Shown here piece after piece: positions 1 through 6,892 of a stretch of 12,400 bases of DNA. The position numbers were made by a program, and so were the translations under genes. A model generated the notes under the pieces. That model did no database searches, was not told the origin of the DNA, and was given only the letters and a program-made list of their open reading frames with translations. The stretch is from the NCBI GenBank assembly GCA_031255075.1, contig JAIRTF010000240.1:1-12400 (forward strand). Direction: 5' to 3'. The DNA is from Bifidobacteriaceae bacterium. Lineage in GTDB: Bacteria; Actinomycetota; Actinomycetes; Actinomycetales; WQXJ01. The number at the start of each line of letters is the position of its first letter. Position 1 is the stretch's first letter.

Positions 1-3000
1 GCTTCAGCAGCCGTCAGCGCGTTCTGGAACGTGGTCCAGGAGGCCGCGCTGTAGGCGCCATCGGTATTGGTTACCGCACCCAGAGATCCCACCAGGGCAT
101 CCAGTACGGCCGAGACCGGCGGCGAGGTGGGCAGCAAGGCCAGCCCGTTGAAGGCGGCTCGCAGACCAGAGGCCGCGGAGGCGATCTGGGCCTCAGTGGC
201 GTTCGGATCGGCAGCCACGGCTTCAGCGGCGGTCACGGCGGCACTCAGAGCGGCCACCGAGTTCGCGGTGTAGGCCCCAAGCTGGCTGTTGAGAGAACGG
301 GCCGCACCAAGCATGGCCACCAACAGGGCCTTTTCAGGCTCGGCAACCTGCACCTGGATGGTGGCAGTCACAGCGGCCGGGTTGGTGATGCGGTCGGTTG
401 TTCCCAGGGTGCCGGTCAGCGTCTGAACACCGGGTGTGGCCGGGTCATAGGCGTAGGCGTTCCAGGTCACCGGAACGGTCCGGGTGACACCGGTATCTAC
501 TGTCACATCCAAGGATGTGGGCAGGTTCAGATCAGACAGCGGTGTGCCTGGCTCAACCTGGCGGACGTCGCTCGGAGCCGAGGCGATCACACCACCGTTG
601 ACAATCTCAATGGCGGGCTTGGCCGGCAACGGAGCCTCATCACCCAGATAGAAGCTGGCGAAACCGAACTGGTCGTAGCCGGCGTTCTTGTCCGCCACGC
701 CGTCACGGTACATGCCGTCATGCATCAGCGTGCGGATGCCGTAATCGGTCGGGGACAGGGTGGTGACAATACCGATCCGGTTGTTCGAGGCCCGAAGGAT
801 CAGTTCTTCGCGCCAGTCGCCGAACATATCGGCCTTGAGGGTCGTGGTGCCTTTGTTGCCGGTCGATGTCATTCCGGTTTGCAGGTAGGTCGAGGTGGCG
901 AACGTCAGGTCGTTGACCGAGTTGACGTTGGCACCCGCGGCGGCCATGGCCGTCAGGCCACCGCCGAACCAGATGGCGTACTGGCCTTGGGCGATGCCGC
1001 GTGCCTGGCCAGTGGCCAGAACGCTGCCATCGATCAGGCTACGAACCTCACCAGGGTTGGTAGCTTCGGTGCCGCCTTGGCCGCCAGGCCAACGGTTGGA
1101 GTAGTTGCCGGCCACTGAGCCTTCGTCATCGGACGCCTGATAGACGCCGTAGATGAGCGAGTTCTCAAAGATAACCTGGCCCTGATCGTTGAGGCGCCGG
1201 CCCTTGAGTGGGTCGTGCGCGTTGGGACCGGGAATCCAGCCGCTGTGAACGCCGGTACGCAGGTCATCCAACAGGTGCTCTTCAGAACCGGTGAACTGGA
1301 CAATCTTGTTGGTCTTGTCGGCCGGGAGCAACGCACCCCGGTCGCCGTGACGCAGCGGAGCCCACACGTTGAGCGGGTTGTTGCGGACGGCGTCCGTCGC
1401 AAACTGGAACACGCCGGGCTGGGGGACGTCGGTCACATTGTTGACGGTCTGGCCGGCGATTGTCGGCATGATGTCGCCGTTGACAACCTCGGGGAGAATC
1501 TTGGTGCCGTCTGGGCTCAGCTCGAGCACCATGGCGGACATCACGATCTCGTCCCGGCCGTCACCGTCGATGTCGCCGGTGGCGGTGTGGTGGTTGCCGC
1601 GGTTTTGATAGTCATAGGCTTCCCCGCCCAGCGACCAGTACTGCGGATCGGCTGAGTCGAAGGCGGCCTTGAGGACTACCTGACCGTTCTCGATGCGGAA
1701 GGCAGCGAAGGTGGTCCGGTGGTAGTAACCGCGCTGGTTGATGGCGTATTGGTGCACGCCATCCAAGGCGGCCACCGAAGCCAGGTAACGGTTGGCGCGG
1801 TTGCCCTGGGCGTCGCCCCACTTGGCGTTCTTCCACGGATGAGTCAGCCAGTAGGCCTCGCTTGAGTTGATGACCTGGGCTTTGTAGCCGCCGGAGCCGT
1901 CAGCAATACCGGGGCCCGGGAACGCCAGGTAGGCGTAGTTGCCGCGCTGGGTGCACGGGGTCATGGCCCAAGTCTCGCCATCCACCGAGGCTTGCCAGGT
2001 GTGAGGATAGGCAGCCGAGGGAACCAGTACACCCTTGGAGGTGGCCGGGTCCCACTCGAAAGCGGACATGAATTCTTGGTTGTCCTTGGCCGCGCCCATC
2101 GGTCCGACGTGATAGGTCTTGATCCACCGCTTGACCGCCGGGTCGTTGGGGCCGTCATTGCCGCCACCAGCGGTTGGCGAACGCAGTGAGATGGCGAAGC
2201 TGGACAGCACTGACCAATAGGTGTTCAGAGCCGCCACGTTGCCGGTCTGGAAATACTCCTGAAACTTGGCGGTGGTGGAAGCGAGACCGTCCTGGCCGCC
2301 AACCACTGTCTGGAGGGTGTCTGGATAGACAACGGTCTGCGAGGACGCATCCCAGTTGCCGATCCGGGTACCAAGACCGGTCTTGAGCATCAGTTCAGAC
2401 TTGCCGTCCGAATCGAAGTCTTCAACCATCAGGTTGTTCTCATGGTCATTGTGGGAGCCAACGTTGTAGCCCGTGTCCACACGGAACAGCAGGTCGCCGT
2501 CCATGGTGTAGACATCGACATACTCAGGAGCGGTCACGCCGTTGGTGCCGGAGTAGATCGGCTCGGAGTACATCGGGTCGGTTTGGGTGCCACGCCACTT
2601 GACCACGATCTCGTAGCGGCCATCACCGTCGAAATCGCCAGTGGTCATGTCTTGTGTCTGGTAGTTGGCGCTGTTGCGGGTATCAACCGCGGTCCCCGCC
2701 CCGTTCATGGCGATGGGCAGCGACTTGCCGCAGTCCAGGTTTTCGACATACTTGATGAACTCGGCTTCAAGCTCGTTGTACAGGGCGTTGTTGATCCGCC
2801 CGGCAACCAGCGCGTTGCTGGGAGTCCAGGTGGCGGCCGGGTAGACGGCGTTGCCCAGATTGTTGGGGACAGTGTTGTGGGCGTTCAGCCTGGCAACCCA
2901 GCCGTTCAGATCAGCCTGGGTCACAGTGGCTTGGTTCTCCCAGGCCTGGCGGAATTCCTTCAGCAGGTCCATATCCACCTCATACCAGTGCTTGGCAGGA

Positions 3001-3620
3001 GATGTGCCAGGGATAACCATGTTGTTGGCGCTCAATCCGCCGCCAGGACCGAAGCTGTATCCGCGGTAAACGAACCGCGGCAGCAGCACGGGGGTGGGGG
3101 CCGGCTTCAGCGGGATGTAGTGGGCAGCGCCCCTACCGGCCTGGGCCCCGGAGCCCACCAGGGTCAGCATGGGGACGGTCATGCCCTCACGGGTGTACTC
3201 AACACCGTTAACCAAGGGTGCCACCTCATACACTGAGGCAGCCGTTCCCGCTGGGTCGGTGTAGTTCGATGGCGTGGTGTTCTCCTTGACGATGCCCGGG
3301 TTGGTCGCATAGTTGCTCTCCGGAGCGACATCTCTAGGAGCGATGGTGGCAATCTTGGCGAAGCCGGCGCCATCATCGCGATAGACGTTCCATGACAGTC
3401 CGTCAGGTTCATTACCCAAGAACCGCCAGCTGAGGAAGACGCCGCCGCTCGGAAGCTCGGCGGCAACCAAGCCGCGATCCAGGTACTCAACGGGACGCAG
3501 CGGGATCCCCGATGTGCCCCCGCCGCTCCCCGGCGCGGGATCAGCCGAGGCCGGCAGGGCCACAGCCGTGCCAGCCGCTAGTACCAACCCTGTCGCCAGG
3601 GCAACAAGTCTTTTCTTCAT
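1..3620 (-). CDS. Secreted PL11-family rhamnogalacturonan lyase, multidomain, 3' end outside window
   Basis: An unbroken minus-strand frame runs from the ATG at 3620 to the window edge (1206 full codons, no stop). It is predicted to cleave the RG-I backbone outside the cell by beta-elimination. Residues 1-26 form a Sec signal peptide (MKKR, hydrophobic stretch, cleavage after PASA). Residues about 44-165 are the FN3-like N-terminal domain of PL11 (LDRGLVA, GGVFLSWR, WNVYRD). The propeller-type catalytic region carries DFDGDG (329), DFDSDG (401) and DIDGDG (683) calcium-type loops, RGYYHRTTFAAF (about 630), GDWREE (934-939), LMHD (965-968) and FYLG (990-993), all close to YesW/YesX. A Big_4 Ig-like domain follows (about 1013-1085), then one FIVAR repeat (about 1090-1155) and the start of a second. 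The catalytic part is much longer than the roughly 600 residues usual for PL11. The Shine-Dalgarno is weak (GAAAG, 7 nt). The family call is firm; exact substrate specificity is inferred. Confidence 0.93.
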   Translation of the reverse strand, partial: MKKRLVALATGLVLAAGTAVALPASADPAPGSGGGTSGIPLRPVEYLDRGLVAAELPSGGVFLSWRFLGNEPDGLSWNVYRDDGAGFAKIATIAPRDVAPESNYATNPGIVKENTTPSNYTDPAGTAASVYEVAPLVNGVEYTREGMTVPMLTLVGSGAQAGRGAAHYIPLKPAPTPVLLPRFVYRGYSFGPGGGLSANNMVIPGTSPAKHWYEVDMDLLKEFRQAWENQATVTQADLNGWVARLNAHNTVPNNLGNAVYPAATWTPSNALVAGRINNALYNELEAEFIKYVENLDCGKSLPIAMNGAGTAVDTRNSANYQTQDMTTGDFDGDGRYEIVVKWRGTQTDPMYSEPIYSGTNGVTAPEYVDVYTMDGDLLFRVDTGYNVGSHNDHENNLMVEDFDSDGKSELMLKTGLGTRIGNWDASSQTVVYPDTLQTVVGGQDGLASTTAKFQEYFQTGNVAALNTYWSVLSSFAISLRSPTAGGGNDGPNDPAVKRWIKTYHVGPMGAAKDNQEFMSAFEWDPATSKGVLVPSAAYPHTWQASVDGETWAMTPCTQRGNYAYLAFPGPGIADGSGGYKAQVINSSEAYWLTHPWKNAKWGDAQGNRANRYLASVAALDGVHQYAINQRGYYHRTTFAAFRIENGQVVLKAAFDSADPQYWSLGGEAYDYQNRGNHHTATGDIDGDGRDEIVMSAMVLELSPDGTKILPEVVNGDIMPTIAGQTVNNVTDVPQPGVFQFATDAVRNNPLNVWAPLRHGDRGALLPADKTNKIVQFTGSEEHLLDDLRTGVHSGWIPGPNAHDPLKGRRLNDQGQVIFENSLIYGVYQASDDEGSVAGNYSNRWPGGQGGTEATNPGEVRSLIDGSVLATGQARGIAQGQYAIWFGGGLTAMAAAGANVNSVNDLTFATSTYLQTGMTSTGNKGTTTLKADMFGDWREELILRASNNRIGIVTTLSPTDYGIRTLMHDGMYRDGVADKNAGYDQFGFASFYLGDEAPLPAKPAIEIVNGGVIASAPSDVRQVEPGTPLSDLNLPTSLDVTVDTGVTRTVPVTWNAYAYDPATPGVQTLTGTLGTTDRITNPAAVTATIQVQVAEPEKALLVAMLGAARSLNSQLGAYTANSVAALSAAVTAAEAVAADPNATEAQIASAASGLRAAFNGLALLPTSPPVSAVLDALVGSLGAVTNTDGAYSAASWTTFQNALTAAE

Positions 3621-3671
3621 AACCGCACTTTCATTTCGCTTGAATTGGCAGCGTCGCCAAAACTTGGGACG

Positions 3672-3683
3672 TGAAACGATTCA
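3672..3683. promoter_or_regulatory. LacI-type operator upstream of the PL11 lyase gene
   Basis: TGAAACGATTCA is a near-palindrome TGAA-A-CG-A-TTCA with the central CG typical of LacI-family operators. The same 12-mer recurs at 5003-5014 and, inverted, at 10618-10629. It lies 52 bases upstream of the lyase start codon and overlaps the predicted -10 element. Binding by the LacI-family protein encoded at 10694-11761 is inferred. Confidence 0.75.
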
Positions 3684-3708
3684 ATCACACGCGCTAGAAG
3701 CCGGTCAA
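3679..3708 (-). promoter_or_regulatory. Predicted sigma-70-type promoter of the PL11 gene
   Basis: Read on the minus strand, a -35-like TTGACC (3708-3703) is followed after 18 nt by a -10-like TTGAAT (3684-3679), which lies partly in the operator. The pair resembles the GH105 promoter (TTGACA, 17 nt, TTGAAT), which supports it. It would give a leader of about 50 nt. The lyase therefore probably has its own promoter in addition to any read-through from GH105. Confidence 0.5.
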
Positions 3709-3735
3709 GCCCTCAGCGAAACTTTGTTTCAGGGC
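3709..3735 (-). repeat. Inverted repeat between GH105 and PL11 (possible terminator or second regulatory site)
   Basis: GCCCT and AGGGC flank a perfect inner palindrome GAAAC-TTT-GTTTC (3718-3730). On the minus strand it lies 38 nt after the GH105 stop codon and just upstream of the PL11 -35 element. It could fold into a hairpin that attenuates GH105 transcription, but no U-run follows. Alternatively the inner 13-mer could bind a second regulator. Its role is undetermined. Confidence 0.4.
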
Positions 3736-3772
3736 TAGTTGGGCGGTACGCCACCAGGCCTCTGCGGCCGGA

Positions 3773-4912
3773 TCAGTAGTAGGTCCGGAGGTACTCCGCC
3801 AAGCACAGCATGGCCATGGCCTGGCCGTAGGGTGTGGAGGCCAACTCGACATGCCGGGAGTAGTCCAGATCATCTGCCAAGAAGGTGCCTCCAGAGACCT
3901 GCAAAAGCTCCCCATCAGGGGAAATGTGCTCCGTTACGGCCCGTACGGCGCGCTCCGCCACCGGCAGATAGGAGCTGTCCAGGTAGCCCAGGCGAACGGA
4001 CTTGGCCAGCCCATAAGCAAAGCCGGCAGTGGCGGAAGACTCCACATAGGCGGACGGATCATCCAACAGCGTGTGCCACATGCCGTTGTCCGCCTGGCAG
4101 CCCCCCAGGGCCGCGGCTTGGGAATCCAACACCTCCAACAAGAACCGCCGGGCGGAATTGCCTTCCGGCAAGTCCATCAACTCCAAGAAATCCGGGATGG
4201 CAATGGTGGCCCAGGCGTTGCCGCGGGCCCAGCGGGCCCGGGCAAAGGAGTGGTTGCCGTCAAAGGTCCAACCGTGGAACCACAGGCCACTCTGCCGGTC
4301 CTGAAGATAGTTGGCGTGCAACAAGAACTGGTAGACGGCCTCATCAAGATACTCTGGGCGGCCCAGCACCCGGCCAATCTTGGCCAGCGGCAGAACGGTC
4401 ATCATGAGCGTGTCAGCCCACAGTTGGTAGTGGTTGTCCGCCACGCAGGTGATGTGCTGCAAACCGGCGTGGGGAGTGCGCGGCATGCGCCGCATGACCC
4501 ATTCAGCCCAAGCGTCCAGGTAAGGCAGCAGAGTCCGTTCGCCGGACTCCTCATAGACATATGCCAAGGTCAGCAGCGCTGCCATGGTGTTGACGTTCTT
4601 CGGCGCGGCGCCTTTGCGGAACTGATCGGCAAACCAGCGTTCAACCACCTCACGCATTGATGCATCCCCAGTCAGCCGGTAGTACTGCCAGATGCCGTAC
4701 AGTCCAACCCCTTGAGGCCACTCCCAGCCGGCCCAGCTGCGGCCGTCCACCACCCGCCCGTCATCCAGTTGGATGGCGGATTCGCCAGCTTGTTCCTTGA
4801 TGTTGACCAGGGCGTCCGTCAGCCGCCGCACCAACTCCTTAATATCCCCCCGGCTGATGAACCGTTCGGGGGCGCGCAACAACGGGTTGTCCGCTACTGG
4901 CCAGACTTTCAT
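3773..4912 (-). CDS. GH105 unsaturated rhamnogalacturonyl hydrolase (YteR/YesR-like)
   Basis: This 379-residue protein matches the length of GH105 (alpha/alpha)6-barrel enzymes, which hydrate the unsaturated galacturonyl end left by RG lyases and release the 4-deoxy uronate and a rhamnose-ended oligosaccharide. Supporting motifs are WEWPQGVGLYGIWQYY (63-78), LWADTLMM (164-171) in which Asp167 corresponds to the catalytic Asp of YteR, FHGWTFDGNHSFARARWARGN (212-232), and ESSATAGFAYGLAK (291-304). No signal peptide is present, so it acts in the cytoplasm on imported oligosaccharides. The start is supported by GAAGGAG six bases before the ATG. The gene is divergent from kduD, with a shared operator between them, and lies 152 bases before PL11 on the same strand. 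GH88 is the nearest alternative, but the PL11 neighbour and the motif set favour GH105. Confidence 0.92.
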   Translation of the reverse strand: MKVWPVADNPLLRAPERFISRGDIKELVRRLTDALVNIKEQAGESAIQLDDGRVVDGRSWAGWEWPQGVGLYGIWQYYRLTGDASMREVVERWFADQFRKGAAPKNVNTMAALLTLAYVYEESGERTLLPYLDAWAEWVMRRMPRTPHAGLQHITCVADNHYQLWADTLMMTVLPLAKIGRVLGRPEYLDEAVYQFLLHANYLQDRQSGLWFHGWTFDGNHSFARARWARGNAWATIAIPDFLELMDLPEGNSARRFLLEVLDSQAAALGGCQADNGMWHTLLDDPSAYVESSATAGFAYGLAKSVRLGYLDSSYLPVAERAVRAVTEHISPDGELLQVSGGTFLADDLDYSRHVELASTPYGQAMAMLCLAEYLRTYY

Positions 4913-4991
4913 GGCGAACTCCTTCGGGGTTGGGCGCCGGCCCGGCAGCCCGGATTCAGCGCGGCCACCGCTACCATTTTGGGGCGACCCG

Positions 4992-5021
4992 TTGCGGCGA
5001 CCTGAAACGATTCAATATGAT
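4992..5021 (+). promoter_or_regulatory. Predicted promoter of kduD-kduI
   Basis: A -35-like TTGCGG (4992-4997) and a good -10 TATGAT (5016-5021) are separated by 18 nt. The operator 5003-5014 sits between them, so bound repressor would block polymerase. The predicted transcript has a leader of about 98 nt before the kduD ATG. Confidence 0.6.
5003..5014. promoter_or_regulatory. LacI-type operator in the GH105/kduD divergent region
   Basis: TGAAACGATTCA is identical to the site at 3672-3683, and the identity extends two bases further (AT). It lies inside the kduD promoter spacer and overlaps the -10 element of the opposing GH105 promoter, so one bound dimer could shut both transcription units. 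Confidence 0.78.
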
Positions 5022-5038
5022 GGGGATCGACTTGTCAA
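5010..5038 (-). promoter_or_regulatory. Predicted promoter of GH105
   Basis: On the minus strand a consensus -35 TTGACA (5038-5033) is followed after 17 nt by TTGAAT (5015-5010), which overlaps the operator. The promoter interleaves with the kduD promoter on the other strand. The -10 is not consensus, but the same pairing occurs before PL11. Confidence 0.55.
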
Positions 5039-5051
5039 CGAGCTTCGTCCC

Positions 5052-5065
5052 AGGGCCGCAGCCCT
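5052..5065 (+). other. Small hairpin in the kduD leader
   Basis: AGGGC and GCCCT form a perfect 5-bp stem around a CGCA tetraloop, about 60 nt before the kduD start. It is too short to be a convincing riboswitch or attenuator. I recognise no RNA motif in the rest of the 98-nt leader. Confidence 0.25.
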
Positions 5066-5125
5066 TGCCCAAAGCCGGAGTAGACAGACACACAGACAAA
5101 GCAGTCCCCCTAGTTAGGAGCCACC

Positions 5126-5890
5126 ATGATTCTGGATGATTTTTCACTGGCTGGACAAGTGGCCTTGGTCACCGGCGCCGGCCGCGGCCTGGGCCAGGGC
5201 TACGCCATAGGCCTGGCCGAAGCCGGAGCCGATGTGGCCCTGCTGGACCGTTCAAGTTGCGATGAAACCGCCGCCCAAATCCGTGACCTGGGCAAACGCG
5301 CCGTTTGCATCCAAGCCGACCTGTCCCAAACCACCCCCGCCCAAGCCGACAAACTGGTTGGCTCAGTGGTGGCGGAGTTGGGCCAACTGGACATTCTGGT
5401 GAACAACGCCGGCATAATCCGGCGCCAGCCGGCCGTAGACCACAGCCAAGAGAACTGGAAAGACGTCCTGGCCATCAACCTGGACGCCGTCTTCTACCTC
5501 AGCCAAGCCGCCGGCCGGGTTATGCTGCCCCGCGGCCACGGCAAGATCATCAACGTGGCCTCAATGCTGTCCTACCAAGGCGGCATCCTGGTGCCCTCCT
5601 ACACAGCCGCCAAACACGCCGTGGCCGGCATCACCAAAGCCCTGGCCAACGAATGGGCGGCACAGGGAGTCAACGTCAACGCCATCGCCCCCGGCTACAT
5701 GGCGACAGACAACACCGCACCGATCCGGGCCGATGCCGCGCGTGAAGCCTCCATCTCCGACCGGATCCCGGCCGCCCGGTGGGGCAAAGCTGCCGATCTA
5801 GCCGGCACGGTGGTCTTCTTGGCCTCCGCCGCCAGCGACTACGTCCACGGCGCCATCATCCCCGTAGATGGCGGCTGGCTGACCCGCTAA
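5126..5890 (+). CDS. kduD: 2-dehydro-3-deoxy-D-gluconate 5-dehydrogenase (KduD), short-chain dehydrogenase
   Basis: This 254-residue classical SDR aligns end to end with my memory of E. coli KduD: MILDDFSLAGQVALVTGAG start, ILVNNAGIIRR (90-100), INVASMLSYQGGI (142-154), NVNAIAPGYMATDNT (183-197), DRIPAARWG (212-220) and VDGGWLTR end. The nucleotide-binding TGxxxGLG is at 16-23, NNAG at 93-96, and the catalytic set is Ser146, Tyr159 and Lys163. The family reduces 2,5-diketo-3-deoxygluconate with NAD(P)H to 2-keto-3-deoxygluconate. The start is fixed by TAGGAG just upstream. It is the first gene of a two-gene operon, 27 bp before kduI. A 2-deoxygluconate 3-dehydrogenase label is the main alternative; the kduI partner argues for KduD. 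Confidence 0.93.
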   Translation: MILDDFSLAGQVALVTGAGRGLGQGYAIGLAEAGADVALLDRSSCDETAAQIRDLGKRAVCIQADLSQTTPAQADKLVGSVVAELGQLDILVNNAGIIRRQPAVDHSQENWKDVLAINLDAVFYLSQAAGRVMLPRGHGKIINVASMLSYQGGILVPSYTAAKHAVAGITKALANEWAAQGVNVNAIAPGYMATDNTAPIRADAAREASISDRIPAARWGKAADLAGTVVFLASAASDYVHGAIIPVDGGWLTR

Positions 5891-5917
5891 CCACCCACCC
5901 CACCGAAAGGAACCACC

Positions 5918-6748
5918 ATGGAGCAACGGTATGCCACCAGCCCCGACCAAGTCCCAACTATGACCACCACCCAGGCCCGTGACCGCTACCTGGTAGAAGA
6001 CCTCTTCCAAGCCGATCAAATCAAGCTGGTCTACACCCATCACGACCGGATTGTGCTGGGCGGCGTGATGCCCGTCACCCAGCCGCTGACCCTGACGGCG
6101 CCACCGGAGTTCCGCAGCGCCACGTTCTTCGATCACCGCGAGGCCGGCATAGTCAACGTAGGTGGAACCGGCACCGCGACTGTCGATGGCGAAATCTATC
6201 CCCTCCCCCACGGCGGCTGCCTATACGTTGGCCGCGGCGCCGCAGACGTCACATTCACCACCGTTGACCCGGTTGAGCCGGCCAAGTTCTATGTCTTCTC
6301 CGCACCGGCCCACACCGCCTTCCCCACGGTGCTGGTGCCACCAGGCGAAGGCACGGTCCGTGAACTGGGTGACCAGTTGACCTCCAACCGCCGCTCACTG
6401 AACCAATACATCCACACCGACGGCGTCCAGTCATGCCAAGTGGTGATGGGTGTCACCACCTTGCACCCAGGAAACATGTGGAACACCATGCCGGCTCACA
6501 CCCATGACCGGCGGACCGAGTGCTACCTGTACTTCGACCTGCCGGCGGACGCCCGGGTGTTCCACCTGTTTGGCCAACCCAGCGAGACCAGGCACCTGGT
6601 GGTGGGAGACAGCCAAGCGGTCATCTCCCCCAGTTGGTCCATCCACTCCGGGGTGGGCACCGCCGCCTATTCCTTTGTCTGGGCCATGGCCGGCGAGAAC
6701 AAGCTTTTCGATGACATGGACGGTTTCCCAGTCACCGCCATGAAATGA
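5918..6748 (+). CDS. kduI: 5-dehydro-4-deoxy-D-glucuronate isomerase (KduI)
   Basis: This 276-residue protein matches the usual 276-280 residues of KduI, a bicupin zinc isomerase that converts 4-deoxy-L-threo-5-hexosulose uronate to 2,5-diketo-3-deoxygluconate. The family signature is clear: the N-terminal ARDRYLVEDLF (20-30), GGTGTATVDG (82-91), and the metal site MPAHTHDRRTECYLYF with His194, His196 and Glu201, plus His243 in the SWSIHSG segment, all four ligands kept. The C-terminal WAMAGENKLFDDMD is also characteristic. AAAGGA precedes the ATG. It is translated with kduD from one message, takes the product released by GH105, and hands its own product to KduD. The gene ends facing rhaD, with a hairpin between them. 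Confidence 0.96.
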   Translation: MEQRYATSPDQVPTMTTTQARDRYLVEDLFQADQIKLVYTHHDRIVLGGVMPVTQPLTLTAPPEFRSATFFDHREAGIVNVGGTGTATVDGEIYPLPHGGCLYVGRGAADVTFTTVDPVEPAKFYVFSAPAHTAFPTVLVPPGEGTVRELGDQLTSNRRSLNQYIHTDGVQSCQVVMGVTTLHPGNMWNTMPAHTHDRRTECYLYFDLPADARVFHLFGQPSETRHLVVGDSQAVISPSWSIHSGVGTAAYSFVWAMAGENKLFDDMDGFPVTAMK

Positions 6749-6795
6749 GCCTTCTGAAGGGGTAAATCGGCGCCAAGGCGAAAGCCGAAGCGCCG

Positions 6796-6846
6796 GGTCT
6801 GCTTCGTTGGCCTCGCGGCTGCTTGCGGGGCCAACGAAGCCAGACC
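6796..6846. terminator. Long hairpin between convergent kduI and rhaD, probable bidirectional terminator
   Basis: The left arm 6796-6812 (GGTCTGCTTCGTTGGCC) pairs with the right arm 6829-6846 with a single bulged C, giving a 17-bp stem around a 16-nt loop. It lies 48 bases after the kduI stop and 46 bases after the rhaD stop, on opposite strands. There is no clear T-run on either side, so termination efficiency is uncertain, but the placement and stem strength fit a shared terminator. Confidence 0.7.
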
Positions 6847-6892
6847 TCTACAAATTGGCTCCTTCGGCCCCGCTTGGCAGGGCCGGCACAGG

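Noticed and set aside
720..1118. Long open frames on the plus strand inside the PL11 gene (also 2442-3236)
   Set aside because: They oppose a gene with clear domain motifs throughout, have no ribosome binding sites or recognisable domains, and are expected shadows in high-GC DNA.
3619..3636. Five-codon leader frame (MKVRL) on the minus strand whose TGA overlaps the PL11 ATG
   Set aside because: It has no ribosome binding site of its own and could arise by chance. There is no evidence of translation or attenuation.
3718..3730. Palindrome considered as a fourth copy of the LacI operator
   Set aside because: It has an odd-length centre (TTT) and no central CG, so it does not match the TGAAACGATTCA sites. 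It is reported as a separate element instead.
3851..4660. 269-codon plus-strand open frame opposite GH105
   Set aside because: It is antisense to conserved GH105 motifs and its translation shows no family features.
5027..5125. Riboswitch in the kduD leader
   Set aside because: The only clear fold is a 5-bp hairpin. Nothing resembles a known riboswitch class, and operator-based control already explains the region.
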